Of a stretch of 64,000 nt of DNA, positions 55,270-64,000 are shown piece by piece. Each line of letters begins with the position of its first letter. Position 1 is the stretch's first letter. The DNA lies in contig NZ_QMIL01000006.1 in assembly GCF_003316875.1 (NCBI RefSeq), positions 1 through 64,000 of the forward strand, read 5' to 3'. The notes below the pieces were generated by a model. The model was not told the origin of the DNA, searched no databases, and saw only the letters and a program-made list of their open reading frames with translations. Made by a program: the position numbers and the translations under genes. This DNA is from Aliidiomarina celeris (GTDB lineage Bacteria > Pseudomonadota > Gammaproteobacteria > Enterobacterales > Alteromonadaceae).

Positions 55270-55998
55270 TTAAGCCAGATCACCAAAGTGACATTGTAGC
55301 GCGGTTAGGGCCGACAAAGCAGCAGTTTCGGTGCGTAAAACTCGCGGACCAAGGCGTACCGTGTGGCAACCTTGTTGCACACAATTTTCAACTTCTGCTG
55401 CACTAAAGCCACCTTCGGGGCCAATAAGGAGTTCAAAGCAAGCCGCTGTAGGGAGTTCGCGAATGGCATGTTGAGCGGTAGGCTCGAGCATAACGCGTAT
55501 TCCTTCTGCGGGTTGCGATAACCACTCGGTTAATGCAATAGGCTCGTGTACAACAGGAACCACGTTGCGACCACTTTGTTCACATGCGCTAATCACCATA
55601 CGCTGCCACTGCTCACGCTTTTTAGCAAGGCGCTCGCCTTGTAGTTTTACGCTACAACGTTCGGTAAAGAGAGGGGTAATGGAATGCACGCCCAGTTCAA
55701 CAGACTTCTGCAAAACAAAATCCATTCGCTCGCCGCGAGAAATGCCTTGAGCTAAATGCAGCTCAAGCGGCGATTCGCGGTTTTGCTGTTGTTGTTCACC
55801 TAGTTTTACGGTTACGTTTTTTTTGCTGGCGGCAACTATGACTGCTGGGTAAACGCAATTGTCGCCACAAAATAGCTGTAAAGATGCACCTTCACGAAGC
55901 CTTAAAACACGGCCTACATGATTCGCAGCATCTTCACTGAGAGCCACTTCTGTATTCGACTGAAGTGGCTCTGGGTGGTAAATACGGGGCTCGCGCAC
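55270..55998 (-). CDS. rsmE: 16S rRNA uridine-1498 N3-methyltransferase
   Basis: SPOUT-class methyltransferase of 242 residues. N-terminal PUA-like part (HVGRVLRLREGASLQLFCGD) and C-terminal knot with LIGPEGGFSAAEVE and RLGPRVLRTETAALSALTAL. It starts 3 nt after metK and precedes gshB; the rsmE-gshB-yqgE-ruvX order is standard. Confidence 0.96.
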   Translation of the reverse strand: MREPRIYHPEPLQSNTEVALSEDAANHVGRVLRLREGASLQLFCGDNCVYPAVIVAASKKNVTVKLGEQQQQNRESPLELHLAQGISRGERMDFVLQKSVELGVHSITPLFTERCSVKLQGERLAKKREQWQRMVISACEQSGRNVVPVVHEPIALTEWLSQPAEGIRVMLEPTAQHAIRELPTAACFELLIGPEGGFSAAEVENCVQQGCHTVRLGPRVLRTETAALSALTALQCHFGDLA

Positions 55999-56001
55999 AA
56001 T

Positions 56002-57144
56002 TTACACCGAACTACGCAAAGCTTCGGCTTTGTCGGTTTGTTCCCATGGGAATTCATTTCGGCCAAAATGCCCGTATGCCGCTGTTGCTTGATAAATCGG
56101 GCGCTCTAAGTCGAGCATTTGAATAAGCCCGTAAGGGCGCAAGTCAAAATGCTCGCGTACTAAGCGGATTAGCGTTTCTTCCGAATGTACGCTGGTGCCG
56201 AAAGTGTCGATACTAATAGAGGTAGGTTCAGCAACGCCAATGGCATAAGACACTTGCAGTTCGCACCGCTTGGCAAGCCCAGCCGCAACGAGGTTTTTCG
56301 CCACATAACGTGCCGCGTACGCAGCGCTACGGTCTACTTTTGACGGATCTTTGCCCGAAAAAGCACCGCCGCCGTGGCGTGCCATACCGCCGTAGGTATC
56401 GACAATAATTTTGCGCCCGGTTAAACCGCAGTCACCCATTGGGCCGCCGATCACGAAACGGCCGGTTGGGTTAATGTGAAACTTTGTGTCTTTGTGTAGC
56501 CACTCGCTAGGTAAAACCGGCTTGATAATGGTTTCCATAACCGCTTCACGTAAATCTGCAAGGCCGATGTCTTCGTGATGCTGAGTGGAGAGCACAACTG
56601 CGTCTATCGCCACGGGAACACCGTTTTCGTACACGAAAGTAAGTTGGCTTTTTGCGTCTGGGCGCAACCAGCTAAGTTGGTTACGACGCACTTCCGCTTG
56701 GCGCTCAACTAACTTGTGAGCATACATGATGGGCGCGGGCATAAGCGCTTCGGTTTCGTCGCTGGCATAACCAAACATTAAACCTTGGTCGCCGGCACCT
56801 TGCTCAGCAGGGTCGCCGCGATCAACCCCTTGGTTGATGTCGGGCGACTGCTTGCCAATAGCGTTGAGCACCGCGCAGCTGTCGGCGTCGAATCCCATTT
56901 CTGAACTGGTGTAACCAATGCGACGAACTGTATTTCGGGTCAGCTCTTCAATATCGACCCATGCAGAGGTATTAATTTCACCCCCAACTAGCACCATTCC
57001 GGTTTTTACAAGGGTTTCGCAGGCCACTCGAGCGCGTGGATCTTGCTCTAAAATAGCGTCGAGAACTGCGTCAGAAATTTGGTCAGCAATTTTATCGGGG
57101 TGGCCTTCAGAGACCGACTCGGAAGTAAATACATGGCGTGTCAT
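56002..57144 (-). CDS. metK: S-adenosylmethionine synthetase
   Basis: Makes SAM from methionine and ATP. 380 residues (E. coli 384). [36 protein letters not shown], and the signature [19 protein letters not shown] are intact. A MetJ-type operator (57234-57257) lies about 90 bp upstream, so repression by MetJ-SAM is likely. It leads the run metK-rsmE-gshB-yqgE-ruvX. Confidence 0.98.
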   Translation of the reverse strand: MTRHVFTSESVSEGHPDKIADQISDAVLDAILEQDPRARVACETLVKTGMVLVGGEINTSAWVDIEELTRNTVRRIGYTSSEMGFDADSCAVLNAIGKQSPDINQGVDRGDPAEQGAGDQGLMFGYASDETEALMPAPIMYAHKLVERQAEVRRNQLSWLRPDAKSQLTFVYENGVPVAIDAVVLSTQHHEDIGLADLREAVMETIIKPVLPSEWLHKDTKFHINPTGRFVIGGPMGDCGLTGRKIIVDTYGGMARHGGGAFSGKDPSKVDRSAAYAARYVAKNLVAAGLAKRCELQVSYAIGVAEPTSISIDTFGTSVHSEETLIRLVREHFDLRPYGLIQMLDLERPIYQATAAYGHFGRNEFPWEQTDKAEALRSSV

Positions 57145-57233
57145 AGGAATCCGCTTTTATCTAGTGAACCGTTAGAGTTCGGGTACGTAGTTAATTGCCA
57201 ATAAGACTACTCGAAAAAAGAAAAAAAATCCAC

Positions 57234-57257
57234 ATTTAGACGTCTATCTGTCTAAAT
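57234..57257. promoter_or_regulatory. MetJ operator (met boxes) between metK and tkt
   Basis: AGACGTCT at 57238-57245 is a perfect met box, followed directly by ATCTGTCT (5/8 to the consensus; on the other strand AGACAGAT). The pair sits in a palindrome, ATTTAGAC at 57234-57241 and GTCTAAAT at 57250-57257. MetJ binds tandem met boxes of this kind with SAM as co-repressor, and metK is a known MetJ target in E. coli. It is closer to metK transcription than to tkt by function. Confidence 0.8.
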
Positions 57258-57320
57258 GAATAAAGATCGGGTTGTTATTTGCGCCAATGCAACGAATGTA
57301 AGACAATATCGCGCGCTCGC

Positions 57321-57338
57321 CGGATGCGTTCGCATCCG
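57321..57338 (+). repeat. perfect hairpin in the tkt leader
   Basis: CGGATGCG TT CGCATCCG is a perfect 8-bp inverted repeat about 30 nt before the tkt start. As RNA it would close on a short loop (GGATGC-GUUC-GCAUCC). No T-run follows, so it is not a terminator; it could stabilise the mRNA or be a binding site. Confidence 0.6.
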
Positions 57339-57369
57339 CTCATCTGCTTTCGATAAAGAGGAACTGTGC

Positions 57370-59361
57370 ATGACCGATCGTCGCTACCTAGCTAATGCTA
57401 TTCGAGCCCTAAGTATGGACGCTGTTCAACAAGCCAAGTCGGGACACCCTGGCGCACCCATGGGAATGGCTGATATTGCCGAAGTGCTATGGCGCGACTA
57501 CCTGGTGCATAATCCACGCAATCCCGATTGGGCTAACCGCGACCGCTTTGTGTTGTCTAACGGCCACGGGTCCATGCTCATTTATTCACTGCTACACTTG
57601 TCGGGTTACGACTTACCTATTGAAGAGCTCAAAGCCTTCCGCCAGCTCCACTCAAAAACTCCGGGGCATCCTGAATTTGGTTATACACCGGGCGTTGAAA
57701 CCACCACAGGGCCGTTAGGCCAAGGTATTTCGAATGCAGTGGGTATGGCACTTGCCGAGAAAGTGTTGGCGGCACAGTTTAATCGTGACGAGCACGCTAT
57801 TGTTGATCACTATACTTACACGTTTTTAGGTGACGGCTGTTTAATGGAGGGCATTTCCCACGAAGTCTGCTCGCTCGCCGGCACCTTAGGTTTAGGCAAG
57901 TTGATTGCCTTTTGGGACGACAACGGCATTTCTATTGACGGTGAAGTGGAAGGTTGGTTTACCGACAATACCCCGCAGCGCTTTGAAAGTTACGGCTGGC
58001 AGGTTATTGCAAATGTAGATGGCCACGATAGGGACGCGGTTGCCAAGGCCATTGAAGCGGCACGTGCCGAGCCGAACAAGCCCACACTTATTTGCTGTAA
58101 AACCGTTATTGGGTTTGGTGCGCCGAACAAGCAAGGGAGCGAAAGCTGCCATGGTGCGCCACTCGGTGATGACGAAATAGCCGCCGCTCGGGAAAACCTA
58201 AACTGGCCGCATGCGCCGTTCGACATACCTGCAGAGGTTATGGCGGCGTGGTCGGCTGTCGCTAAAGGTGCTGAACAAGAACAAGCGTGGAACGAAAAAA
58301 TGCGCGCTTATGCAGCGGCATATCCAGAGCTTGCTGCAGAGTTCAAGCGCCGCATGGCGGGTGAGCTGCCGCAAAACTGGCATGCTGACATACAACAATG
58401 GTTGGCGAACTTACAAGCAAACCCTGAAAAAATTGCAACGCGAAAGGCGTCGCAAAATGCATTGAACGCGATTGGCCCTATGCTACCCGAATTGCTCGGT
58501 GGTTCGGCCGACCTCGCGGGTTCAAACCTGACCATTTGGAAAGACTCTAAGCCGCTTACCGCAACTGACGCAAGCGGTAATTATGTGTACTACGGGGTAC
58601 GCGAATTTGGTATGTCGGCCATTATGAATGGCGTGATGCTGCATGGTGGTTTCCGCCCATACGGCGCAACCTTCCTGATGTTTATGGAATATGCGCGCAA
58701 CGCCGTGCGCATGTCGGCGCTGATGAAACAGCCGGTTATTTATGTGTATACCCATGACTCTATTGGCTTAGGTGAAGACGGCCCAACCCACCAACCGGTG
58801 GAGCAAATGGCGAGCCTACGGCAAACACCGAACCTGCAGAGCTGGCGCCCATGTGACCAAGTTGAGTCTGCAGTAGCGTGGATAGCGGCGGTTGAGCGCC
58901 AAGACGGCCCGTCGGCATTGGTGTTCACTCGCCAAGGCTTACCGCAAATGGACCGTAGTGCAGAGCAGTTAGCGAATATTCGGAAAGGCGGTTATGTGCT
59001 CCGCGATTGCTCTGGCACGCCGAGCCTTATTTTGATTGCGACAGGCTCTGAAGTGGAGTTAGCGATGAATGCAGTGCCGGTACTTGAAGCGAAAGGCGAG
59101 CAAGTTCGCGTAGTTTCAATGCCGTCTACCTGTGTATTTGAGCAGCAAAGCGCCGATTATCGAGAGTCGGTGCTGCCTAACGCTGTGCGTCGCCGCATTG
59201 CTGTTGAAGCGGGCATAGCCGACTACTGGAATAAATATGTAGGGCTCGATGGTCGGGTGTTGGGAATGACTACTTTTGGTGAGTCCGCGCCTGCAGACGA
59301 CCTGTTTGCGCACTTCGGCTTTACCGTAGAGCGCATTGTAGAACTCGCAGCTGAGGTGTAA
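57370..59361 (+). CDS. tkt: transketolase
   Basis: Transfers two-carbon units in the pentose phosphate pathway. 663 residues (E. coli TktA 663). TPP-binding [50 protein letters not shown], and the catalytic region TYTFLGD and [19 protein letters not shown] chose the ATG that follows GAGGA by 7 nt; the 38-codon extension lies across the met boxes and hairpin. Erythrose-4-phosphate from this enzyme is the substrate of the next gene product, Epd. Confidence 0.97.
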   Translation: MTDRRYLANAIRALSMDAVQQAKSGHPGAPMGMADIAEVLWRDYLVHNPRNPDWANRDRFVLSNGHGSMLIYSLLHLSGYDLPIEELKAFRQLHSKTPGHPEFGYTPGVETTTGPLGQGISNAVGMALAEKVLAAQFNRDEHAIVDHYTYTFLGDGCLMEGISHEVCSLAGTLGLGKLIAFWDDNGISIDGEVEGWFTDNTPQRFESYGWQVIANVDGHDRDAVAKAIEAARAEPNKPTLICCKTVIGFGAPNKQGSESCHGAPLGDDEIAAARENLNWPHAPFDIPAEVMAAWSAVAKGAEQEQAWNEKMRAYAAAYPELAAEFKRRMAGELPQNWHADIQQWLANLQANPEKIATRKASQNALNAIGPMLPELLGGSADLAGSNLTIWKDSKPLTATDASGNYVYYGVREFGMSAIMNGVMLHGGFRPYGATFLMFMEYARNAVRMSALMKQPVIYVYTHDSIGLGEDGPTHQPVEQMASLRQTPNLQSWRPCDQVESAVAWIAAVERQDGPSALVFTRQGLPQMDRSAEQLANIRKGGYVLRDCSGTPSLILIATGSEVELAMNAVPVLEAKGEQVRVVSMPSTCVFEQQSADYRESVLPNAVRRRIAVEAGIADYWNKYVGLDGRVLGMTTFGESAPADDLFAHFGFTVERIVELAAEV

Positions 59362-59366
59362 TACGC

Positions 59367-60473
59367 GTGACACCTATTCGTGTTGCTATTAATGGCTTTG
59401 GTCGCATTGGTCGCAGTGTCTTGCGGGCATTGTTTGAGTCTGAGCGCGACGGCCTTATAGAGATTGTCGCCGTAAATGAGCTGGCGCCTGCCGAGTCGAT
59501 GCTACACCTGTTGCAGTACGACTCTACCCATGGGCGCTTTGCGTTTCCGGCTACCTTACTTAAAGACACAGAGCTTAACGACGTAGCACTTAACGACACA
59601 GAGCACAGTGAGCAATCAACGAACTATGTGTTAGCAGTGGGTAAGCAACGTATTCGAGTGCTGCACGAAAGTAATATTGCGGCGTTGCCTTGGCAAGCCT
59701 TACAAGTAGACGTGGTGTTGGAATGCACTGGTGTTTACAACAGCCGAGACGACGCCAAAGCGCATATTCAGGCAGGTGCTAAGCGTGTGTTATTCTCACA
59801 CCCAGCTTCGCCAGACGTCGATTTCACGCTTATTCAAGGGGTAAATCATGCGCAGCTTACCGCGGCGCATGAGATTGTGTCGAACGGCTCGTGCACCACG
59901 AACTGTATTGTGCCGGTGATTCAAGCGTTGGATTTAGCATTTGGGGTGGAAAGCGGCACCATAACAACGATTCACTCGGTAATGAACGATCAACAGGTAA
60001 TCGACAGTTATCACGACAATTTGCGTTTATCACGCGCCTCGTCGCAGTCGATCATTCCGGTGGATACACGGTTAGCGCGAGGCATAGAGCGTATTTTACC
60101 GAAGTTTGCTGGGCGTTTTGAAGCCATAGCGGTGCGGGTGCCTACCACCAACGTAACGGCTATGGACTTGAGTGTTACGCTGGCCTCTGAGGTGTCGATA
60201 GCACAGGTGAACCAAGCATTAGCGAAAGCAGCAGCGGGCTCACTGCGGGGTGTGTTGGGCTACACTGAAGCGCCATTAGTTTCAGCCGATTTTAATCATG
60301 ATGCCCGCTCTTGCATTGTTGACGGTACGCAAACCCGAGTAAGCCACAAGCGCTTGGTAAAGGTGTTAACGTGGTGCGATAACGAGTGGGGATTTGCCAA
60401 CCGAATGCTGGATACAGCAATCGACATGGGCGAACGGCTGCAGCAAGATTTGACTACATTGAGGAATGAATAA
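59367..60473 (+). CDS. epd: erythrose-4-phosphate dehydrogenase
   Basis: NAD-dependent dehydrogenase of the GAPDH fold, first step towards PLP. 368 residues, about 29 more than E. coli Epd (339). [19 protein letters not shown] binds [11 protein letters not shown] holds catalytic Cys176; the pattern [24 protein letters not shown] and [12 protein letters not shown]-like [15 protein letters not shown] is that of Epd rather than GapA. Residues 65-79 are a threefold pentapeptide repeat ([15 protein letters not shown], see separate entry), explaining part of the extra length. Start GTG. Its stop overlaps the pgk ATG (TAATG). Confidence 0.88.
   Translation: MTPIRVAINGFGRIGRSVLRALFESERDGLIEIVAVNELAPAESMLHLLQYDSTHGRFAFPATLLKDTELNDVALNDTEHSEQSTNYVLAVGKQRIRVLHESNIAALPWQALQVDVVLECTGVYNSRDDAKAHIQAGAKRVLFSHPASPDVDFTLIQGVNHAQLTAAHEIVSNGSCTTNCIVPVIQALDLAFGVESGTITTIHSVMNDQQVIDSYHDNLRLSRASSQSIIPVDTRLARGIERILPKFAGRFEAIAVRVPTTNVTAMDLSVTLASEVSIAQVNQALAKAAAGSLRGVLGYTEAPLVSADFNHDARSCIVDGTQTRVSHKRLVKVLTWCDNEWGFANRMLDTAIDMGERLQQDLTTLRNE
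59559..59603 (+). repeat. three 15-bp tandem units inside epd
   Basis: CTTAAAGACACAGAG, CTTAACGACGTAGCA and CTTAACGACACAGAG follow each other in frame and encode [10 protein letters not shown] and LNDTE (residues 65-79). The first and third differ by one base. The unit length of 15 keeps the frame. This segment is absent from the E. coli Epd sequence as I remember it. Confidence 0.8.
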
Positions 60474-61654
60474 TGACGATAAAATTAATGGATGATTTGG
60501 AGCTTCGTGGCAAACGAGTGCTAATTCGTGAAGACCTGAATGTTCCAGTAAAAGACGGCAAAGTGACCTCCGACGCTCGCCTGCGAGCGGCGTTACCTAC
60601 ACTGGTGAAGGCGCTCGAGCAAGGTGCAAAAGTAATGGTGATGTCGCACCTAGGGCGCCCCGAAGAAGGCCAGTACGACCCAGAATACTCCATGGCGCCG
60701 GTGGTGAAGTACCTCGCTGAGCATTTACAATTTCCAGTGCGCTTAGAAAGCGACTATTTAAATGGCGTTGAGCTTGCCGGTGGCGAACTGGTCGTGTTTG
60801 AAAATGTACGTTTTAATGTGGGTGAGAAAAAGAATGATCCGGAGCTGGCCAAGAAAATGGCGAAGCTTTGCGATATTTTTGTAATGGACGCTTTTGGCAC
60901 CGCGCACCGCGCCCAAGCCTCGACCTACGGTGTTGCACAATACGCACCAATTGCCTGCGCTGGCCCGCTACTGGCGGCAGAACTCGATGCCTTAGGCAAG
61001 GCACTTGAAAACCCGAAAAGGCCCTTAGTTGCCATTGTTGGGGGCTCCAAAGTGTCTACCAAACTTATGGTTTTAAATTCCTTGGTGCGTAAAGTCGACC
61101 AACTCATTGTTGGTGGCGGTATTGCCAATACCTTTATTGCGGCGGCTGGCCACGGTGTTGGCAAGTCACTTTATGAGCAAGACCTAGTGGCGGAAGCGCA
61201 GCGACTCGCAGAGTCGGCGAAAACGCGTGGCGCACAAATTCCGGTACCGAGTGATGTAGTGGTGGGTGATCGCTTCGCTGAAGACGCTGCGGCAACTACC
61301 AAAGCGGTGAGCGATGTGGCGGATGCAGATATGATTTTCGATATTGGTCCGAACACTTCGGCACACTTAGCGGAAATTTTAAAAACCGCGGGTACTATTG
61401 TGTGGAATGGGCCAGTAGGGGTTTTTGAATTTGAGCAGTTTGGCGCAGGCACTAAAACCTTAGCGCATGCTATTGCAGAAAGTAATGCATTTAGTATTGC
61501 TGGCGGCGGTGATACATTGGCAGCAATAGACACCTATGGTATTGCAGATCAAATTTCCTATATTTCAACGGGCGGCGGTGCTTTCCTTGAGTTTTTAGAA
61601 GGAAAAACGCTGCCGGCGGTTGCAATCTTACAAGCCCGTGGGCAAGATTCTTAA
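60473..61654 (+). CDS. pgk: phosphoglycerate kinase
   Basis: Transfers phosphate between 1,3-bisphosphoglycerate and ADP. 393 residues (E. coli 387). [30 protein letters not shown], the nucleotide site [11 protein letters not shown] and [11 protein letters not shown], and the end [14 protein letters not shown]. Coupled to epd by a one-base overlap; fba follows 37 nt later. epd-pgk-fba is the E. coli order. Confidence 0.98.
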   Translation: MTIKLMDDLELRGKRVLIREDLNVPVKDGKVTSDARLRAALPTLVKALEQGAKVMVMSHLGRPEEGQYDPEYSMAPVVKYLAEHLQFPVRLESDYLNGVELAGGELVVFENVRFNVGEKKNDPELAKKMAKLCDIFVMDAFGTAHRAQASTYGVAQYAPIACAGPLLAAELDALGKALENPKRPLVAIVGGSKVSTKLMVLNSLVRKVDQLIVGGGIANTFIAAAGHGVGKSLYEQDLVAEAQRLAESAKTRGAQIPVPSDVVVGDRFAEDAAATTKAVSDVADADMIFDIGPNTSAHLAEILKTAGTIVWNGPVGVFEFEQFGAGTKTLAHAIAESNAFSIAGGGDTLAAIDTYGIADQISYISTGGGAFLEFLEGKTLPAVAILQARGQDS

Positions 61655-61691
61655 GTTTATAAAATTAGAAAAAGAGTAAAGGAGTTTACGA

Positions 61692-62756
61692 ATGGCACTT
61701 ATTTCAATGCGGCAAATGCTCGACCACGCAGCTGAGCACGGTTATGGCGTACCGGCATTTAACGTGAATAACCTCGAGCAAATGCGGGCAATTATGGAAG
61801 CCGCACACGAAACCGACAGCCCCGTGATTGTGCAGGCTTCGGCAGGTGCGCGCAAATACGCGGGCGCTCCATTTCTTCGCCATCTCATTCAAGCGGCGAT
61901 TGAAGAATTTCCGCATATTCCAGTGGTAATGCACCAAGACCATGGAACGTCACCGGCAGTTTGCCAACGCTCTATTCAATTAGGTTTTAGTTCAGTAATG
62001 ATGGACGGCTCGTTGCGCGAAGACGGGAAAACTCCTGCGGATTATGACTACAACGTTGACGTAACGCGTCGCGTTGTTGAAATGGCGCATGCGTGTGGTG
62101 TGTCTGTGGAAGGTGAACTGGGTTGCTTGGGTTCGCTTGAAACCGGCCAAGCAGGTGAAGAAGACGGCGTTGGCGCGGAAGGTACTTTGAGCCATGATCA
62201 ATTGCTTACGGATCCGGAAGAAGCTGCAGAATTCGTGAAAGCGACACAAGTAGATGCGTTAGCCATCGCCTGTGGAACCTCACACGGTGCCTATAAGTTT
62301 ACGCGCCCACCTACCGGCGATATTTTGTCAATTGACCGCATTAAAGATATTCATGCACGCATTCCGAACACGCACCTTGTAATGCACGGCTCTTCGTCAG
62401 TGCCACAAGAATGGCTGGCCATTATTAATGAGTTTGGTGGTGAAATTCCGGAAACTTATGGTGTTCCTGTCGAGCAAATTCAAGAAGGCATTCGCCATGG
62501 TGTTCGTAAAGTGAATATCGACACCGATTTGCGTTTAGCCTCTACTGGTGCGATTCGCCGTTTCCTTGCACAAAATAAATCTGAGTTTGACCCACGCAAA
62601 TACTTTGCTGTGGCCACGCAAGCCATGAAGGAAATTTGTATCGCACGTTACGAAGCATTCGGTACTGCGGGCAACGCAAGTAAAATAAAAGCCGACTCGC
62701 TTGAACTGATGTTCCAACGTTACGAGCGCGGTGAACTGAAAGCGGTTATAAAATAA
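61692..62756 (+). CDS. fba: class II fructose-bisphosphate aldolase
   Basis: Zinc aldolase of glycolysis and gluconeogenesis. 354 residues. The motif [10 protein letters not shown] carries His81, Asp83 and His84; [23 protein letters not shown] and [11 protein letters not shown] are conserved. The sequence follows the so-called Calvin-cycle subtype (TIGR01521), as in Pseudomonas and phototrophs, not the E. coli FbaA type; there are no Calvin-cycle genes nearby. ATG follows AAAGGAG. Confidence 0.95.
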   Translation: MALISMRQMLDHAAEHGYGVPAFNVNNLEQMRAIMEAAHETDSPVIVQASAGARKYAGAPFLRHLIQAAIEEFPHIPVVMHQDHGTSPAVCQRSIQLGFSSVMMDGSLREDGKTPADYDYNVDVTRRVVEMAHACGVSVEGELGCLGSLETGQAGEEDGVGAEGTLSHDQLLTDPEEAAEFVKATQVDALAIACGTSHGAYKFTRPPTGDILSIDRIKDIHARIPNTHLVMHGSSSVPQEWLAIINEFGGEIPETYGVPVEQIQEGIRHGVRKVNIDTDLRLASTGAIRRFLAQNKSEFDPRKYFAVATQAMKEICIARYEAFGTAGNASKIKADSLELMFQRYERGELKAVIK

Positions 62757-62770
62757 GTTCCGTAGTGGAG

Positions 62771-62803
62771 AGAAAGCGCGGCATGGCCGTCGTGCTTTCT
62801 TTG
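62771..62803 (+). terminator. possible terminator after fba
   Basis: AGAAAGC and GCTTTCT form a 7-bp stem with an inner CGGC/GCCG helix, but the following T-run is weak (TTTGCT). It could end the tkt-epd-pgk-fba transcript or act as a processing hairpin. Confidence 0.4.
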
Positions 62804-62883
62804 CTAAAAGAGGTACGCAGTGCCGCGTAACTTTTGTTACACTATGAAAAATAGCATAGTTCGAGAATAAATCTGGGGGATTC

Positions 62884-63681
62884 GTGCGGTTAGCTCTTGT
62901 TGCTTTAGCTTTGGTGGGTGCGTCGGTGAGTACATTCGCGGTTGCGGCACCAGCACCATTCATGTTCGATGATATTCAAGATGTCGATCCAGCCATAGAA
63001 GAAGAAAAGTGGGGCGCGAGTGCCGAGTTTGGCTATTTGATGCGCTCAGGTAATACCGATTCCACCTCGTACAAAGTAAAACTCGATTTGTCGCGAGATT
63101 CACAAAAGTGGCGCCATCGTTCTACCATTGACTACTACCGTGCGGAGCGTGATCTTGAAGGTGGTGGAACCGCGGTAGATGCCGATCGATTCTTCGCTTC
63201 GTTACAGTCAAACCGACGTATTGGTGAGACTAAGAATTCATCGTTCTTTCTTTATGGCTCTTACGAAGACGACCGCCTAAATAGCTACGACTACCAAGCA
63301 ACGTTAGCAGCCGGTTACGGTGCGCGTTATCGACATAATGATGATATTTATGCCGACTTTGAAATTGGTCCGGGTATGTCATATCGGGTACTCTCAGCTA
63401 CCGGGGAAAGTGACAGTGACGCGATTTTGCGTTTAGCCACCAATATTGACTGGACCATTTCAGAAACGTCCAAATTCACGCAGTTGATTTCGACTGAAAT
63501 AAGTGAAGACAATACCCGTTCTCGAGCCGTTTCTGCGTTAACTGCGAACCTCAATTCGCGCTTAGCTATGCGCTTGAGTTTAACGCTCACACACAATAGC
63601 ACGGTAACTCCGCAGGCTTCGGGTCGGCTGCCAGAGAAGCTGGACACCGAAACGGCGGTAACTTTGGTGTACACGTTTTAA
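62884..63681 (+). CDS. DUF481 outer-membrane protein
   Basis: 265 residues: signal peptide (cleavage near AVAA, residue 21-22), then a DUF481 barrel-like domain starting WGASAEFGYLMRSGNTDSTS with alternating strands and the aromatic end TAVTLVYTF. DUF481 proteins resemble salt-induced outer-membrane proteins such as YdiY; function unknown. Start GTG after GGGGGA. Confidence 0.8.
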   Translation: MRLALVALALVGASVSTFAVAAPAPFMFDDIQDVDPAIEEEKWGASAEFGYLMRSGNTDSTSYKVKLDLSRDSQKWRHRSTIDYYRAERDLEGGGTAVDADRFFASLQSNRRIGETKNSSFFLYGSYEDDRLNSYDYQATLAAGYGARYRHNDDIYADFEIGPGMSYRVLSATGESDSDAILRLATNIDWTISETSKFTQLISTEISEDNTRSRAVSALTANLNSRLAMRLSLTLTHNSTVTPQASGRLPEKLDTETAVTLVYTF

Positions 63682-63702
63682 GTAACAGGAGCATTCGCCT
63701 TA

Positions 63703-64000
63703 ATGAAGCAGGTTAATAAACTGTCGAGGCTGAAGTTGCTCGAAATCATAAATCGACTCGACTTCTTCAGGCAATTTTCGCTTGAAGAACGTCGTTTGTT
63801 GCTCGACGATCGGCTTGAAGTTTATTTTTGTAAACAGAACTTTCGTGTGTTTCGCGAAGGCGAAGTTGACGCTACCTTTTATTTAGTATTAAACGGGCGC
63901 ATTCGCATTGTGCAGCAGGGCCGAAACCGAATTCTCGGTGTTGTGGGGGCCGGCGATTTCCTTGGTGAGGGCGCGTTTATTACCCAAGCGCCCCGTAGCG
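63703..64000 (+). CDS. cyclic-nucleotide-binding domain protein, 3' end missing
   Basis: The first 99 codons of a gene that runs off the window. After a helical start (MKQVNKLSRLKLLEIINRLD) it shows a cNMP-binding beta-barrel: FRVFREGEVDATFYLVLNGRIRIVQQG then ILGVVGAGDFLGEGAFIT, which has the GE motif of phosphate-binding cassettes. It could be a Crp/Fnr-like regulator or a cNMP-gated protein; the C-terminus is not visible. AGGAG lies 11 nt before the ATG, 22 nt after the DUF481 stop. Confidence 0.75.
   Translation, partial: MKQVNKLSRLKLLEIINRLDFFRQFSLEERRLLLDDRLEVYFCKQNFRVFREGEVDATFYLVLNGRIRIVQQGRNRILGVVGAGDFLGEGAFITQAPRS

Noticed and set aside
57256-57369. 38-codon upstream extension of tkt
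   Set aside because: It begins inside the met-box palindrome and lacks a ribosome site; the ATG at 57370 gives the exact E. coli length.

Overview
The window is a dense block of core chromosome from a gammaproteobacterium. Several neighbourhoods match E. coli gene order: lptD-surA-pdxA-rsmA-apaG-apaH, dksA-gluQ-pcnB-folK, rsmE-gshB-yqgE-ruvX beside metK, and tkt-epd-pgk-fba. Other families (a PLP-dependent aspartate decarboxylase PanP, DUF3718, DUF3299, TIGR03899-like and TIGR04219-like proteins, the KMSKS-type tyrosyl-tRNA synthetase) point to marine Alteromonadales or Vibrionales relatives. Idiomarinaceae is my best guess from recall; no search was run. I see no rRNA, tRNA, CRISPR array, prophage or intact insertion sequence. 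Non-ATG starts (GTG, TTG and one probable ATT) are common.

Layout. 1-447 is non-coding with GC-rich direct repeats, a perfect hairpin and a sigma-54-type promoter facing a small PspG-like membrane protein. 448-5767 holds envelope and signalling genes: a PCu(A)C copper chaperone, an outer-membrane barrel, a TIGR03899-like protein, a REC-DUF3369-GGDEF-EAL regulator and a DUF3299 protein. 5831-11996 holds ppa, fbp, mpl, ubiX, an ABC exporter pair and a TrmB-like methyltransferase. 11976-18763 is the pantothenate/RNA block: panP, panC, panB, folK, pcnB, gluQ, dksA. 18884-25954 holds sfsA, pepB, hrpB and mrcB. 25951-31721 holds maeA-hemL-pyrB, hemJ, a DUF6776-like coiled-coil protein and erpA. 31965-37557 holds a DUF3718 protein, pepQ, anmK, an M23 endopeptidase and tyrS. 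37639-46267 holds a chemoreceptor and the lptD-to-apaH operon. 46382-50423 holds amgK-murU-djlA, a DUF3530 protein and rluA. 50569-57144 holds a PIN-PhoH ATPase, an unrecognised two-gene unit with a transglutaminase-like protein, and the metK-rsmE-gshB-yqgE-ruvX run. 57370-64000 holds tkt-epd-pgk-fba, a DUF481 barrel and the start of a cyclic-nucleotide-binding protein.

How the genes work together. Envelope building and recycling recur: LptD and SurA (outer-membrane assembly), MrcB (peptidoglycan synthesis), the M23 enzyme (cleavage), and AnmK, AmgK, MurU and Mpl, which are most steps of the MurNAc salvage route that bypasses de novo UDP-MurNAc synthesis. Central carbon is covered by Tkt, Pgk, Fba, Fbp, MaeA and Ppa. 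Cofactor genes cover pantothenate (PanB, PanC and PanP for beta-alanine), folate (FolK), PLP (Epd, PdxA), haem (HemL, HemJ), ubiquinone (UbiX), glutathione (GshB) and S-adenosylmethionine (MetK, with a MetJ-type operator upstream).

There is no obvious defence or mobile system. The points most worth a second look are regulatory or structural: the ATT start of pcnB, the MetJ operator at metK, the sigma-54 promoter of the PspG-like gene, the 14-bp tandem repeat across the pepB stop codon, the 15-bp repeat inside epd, PanP in the pantothenate cluster, and the uncharacterised transglutaminase-like unit at 51958-53216.
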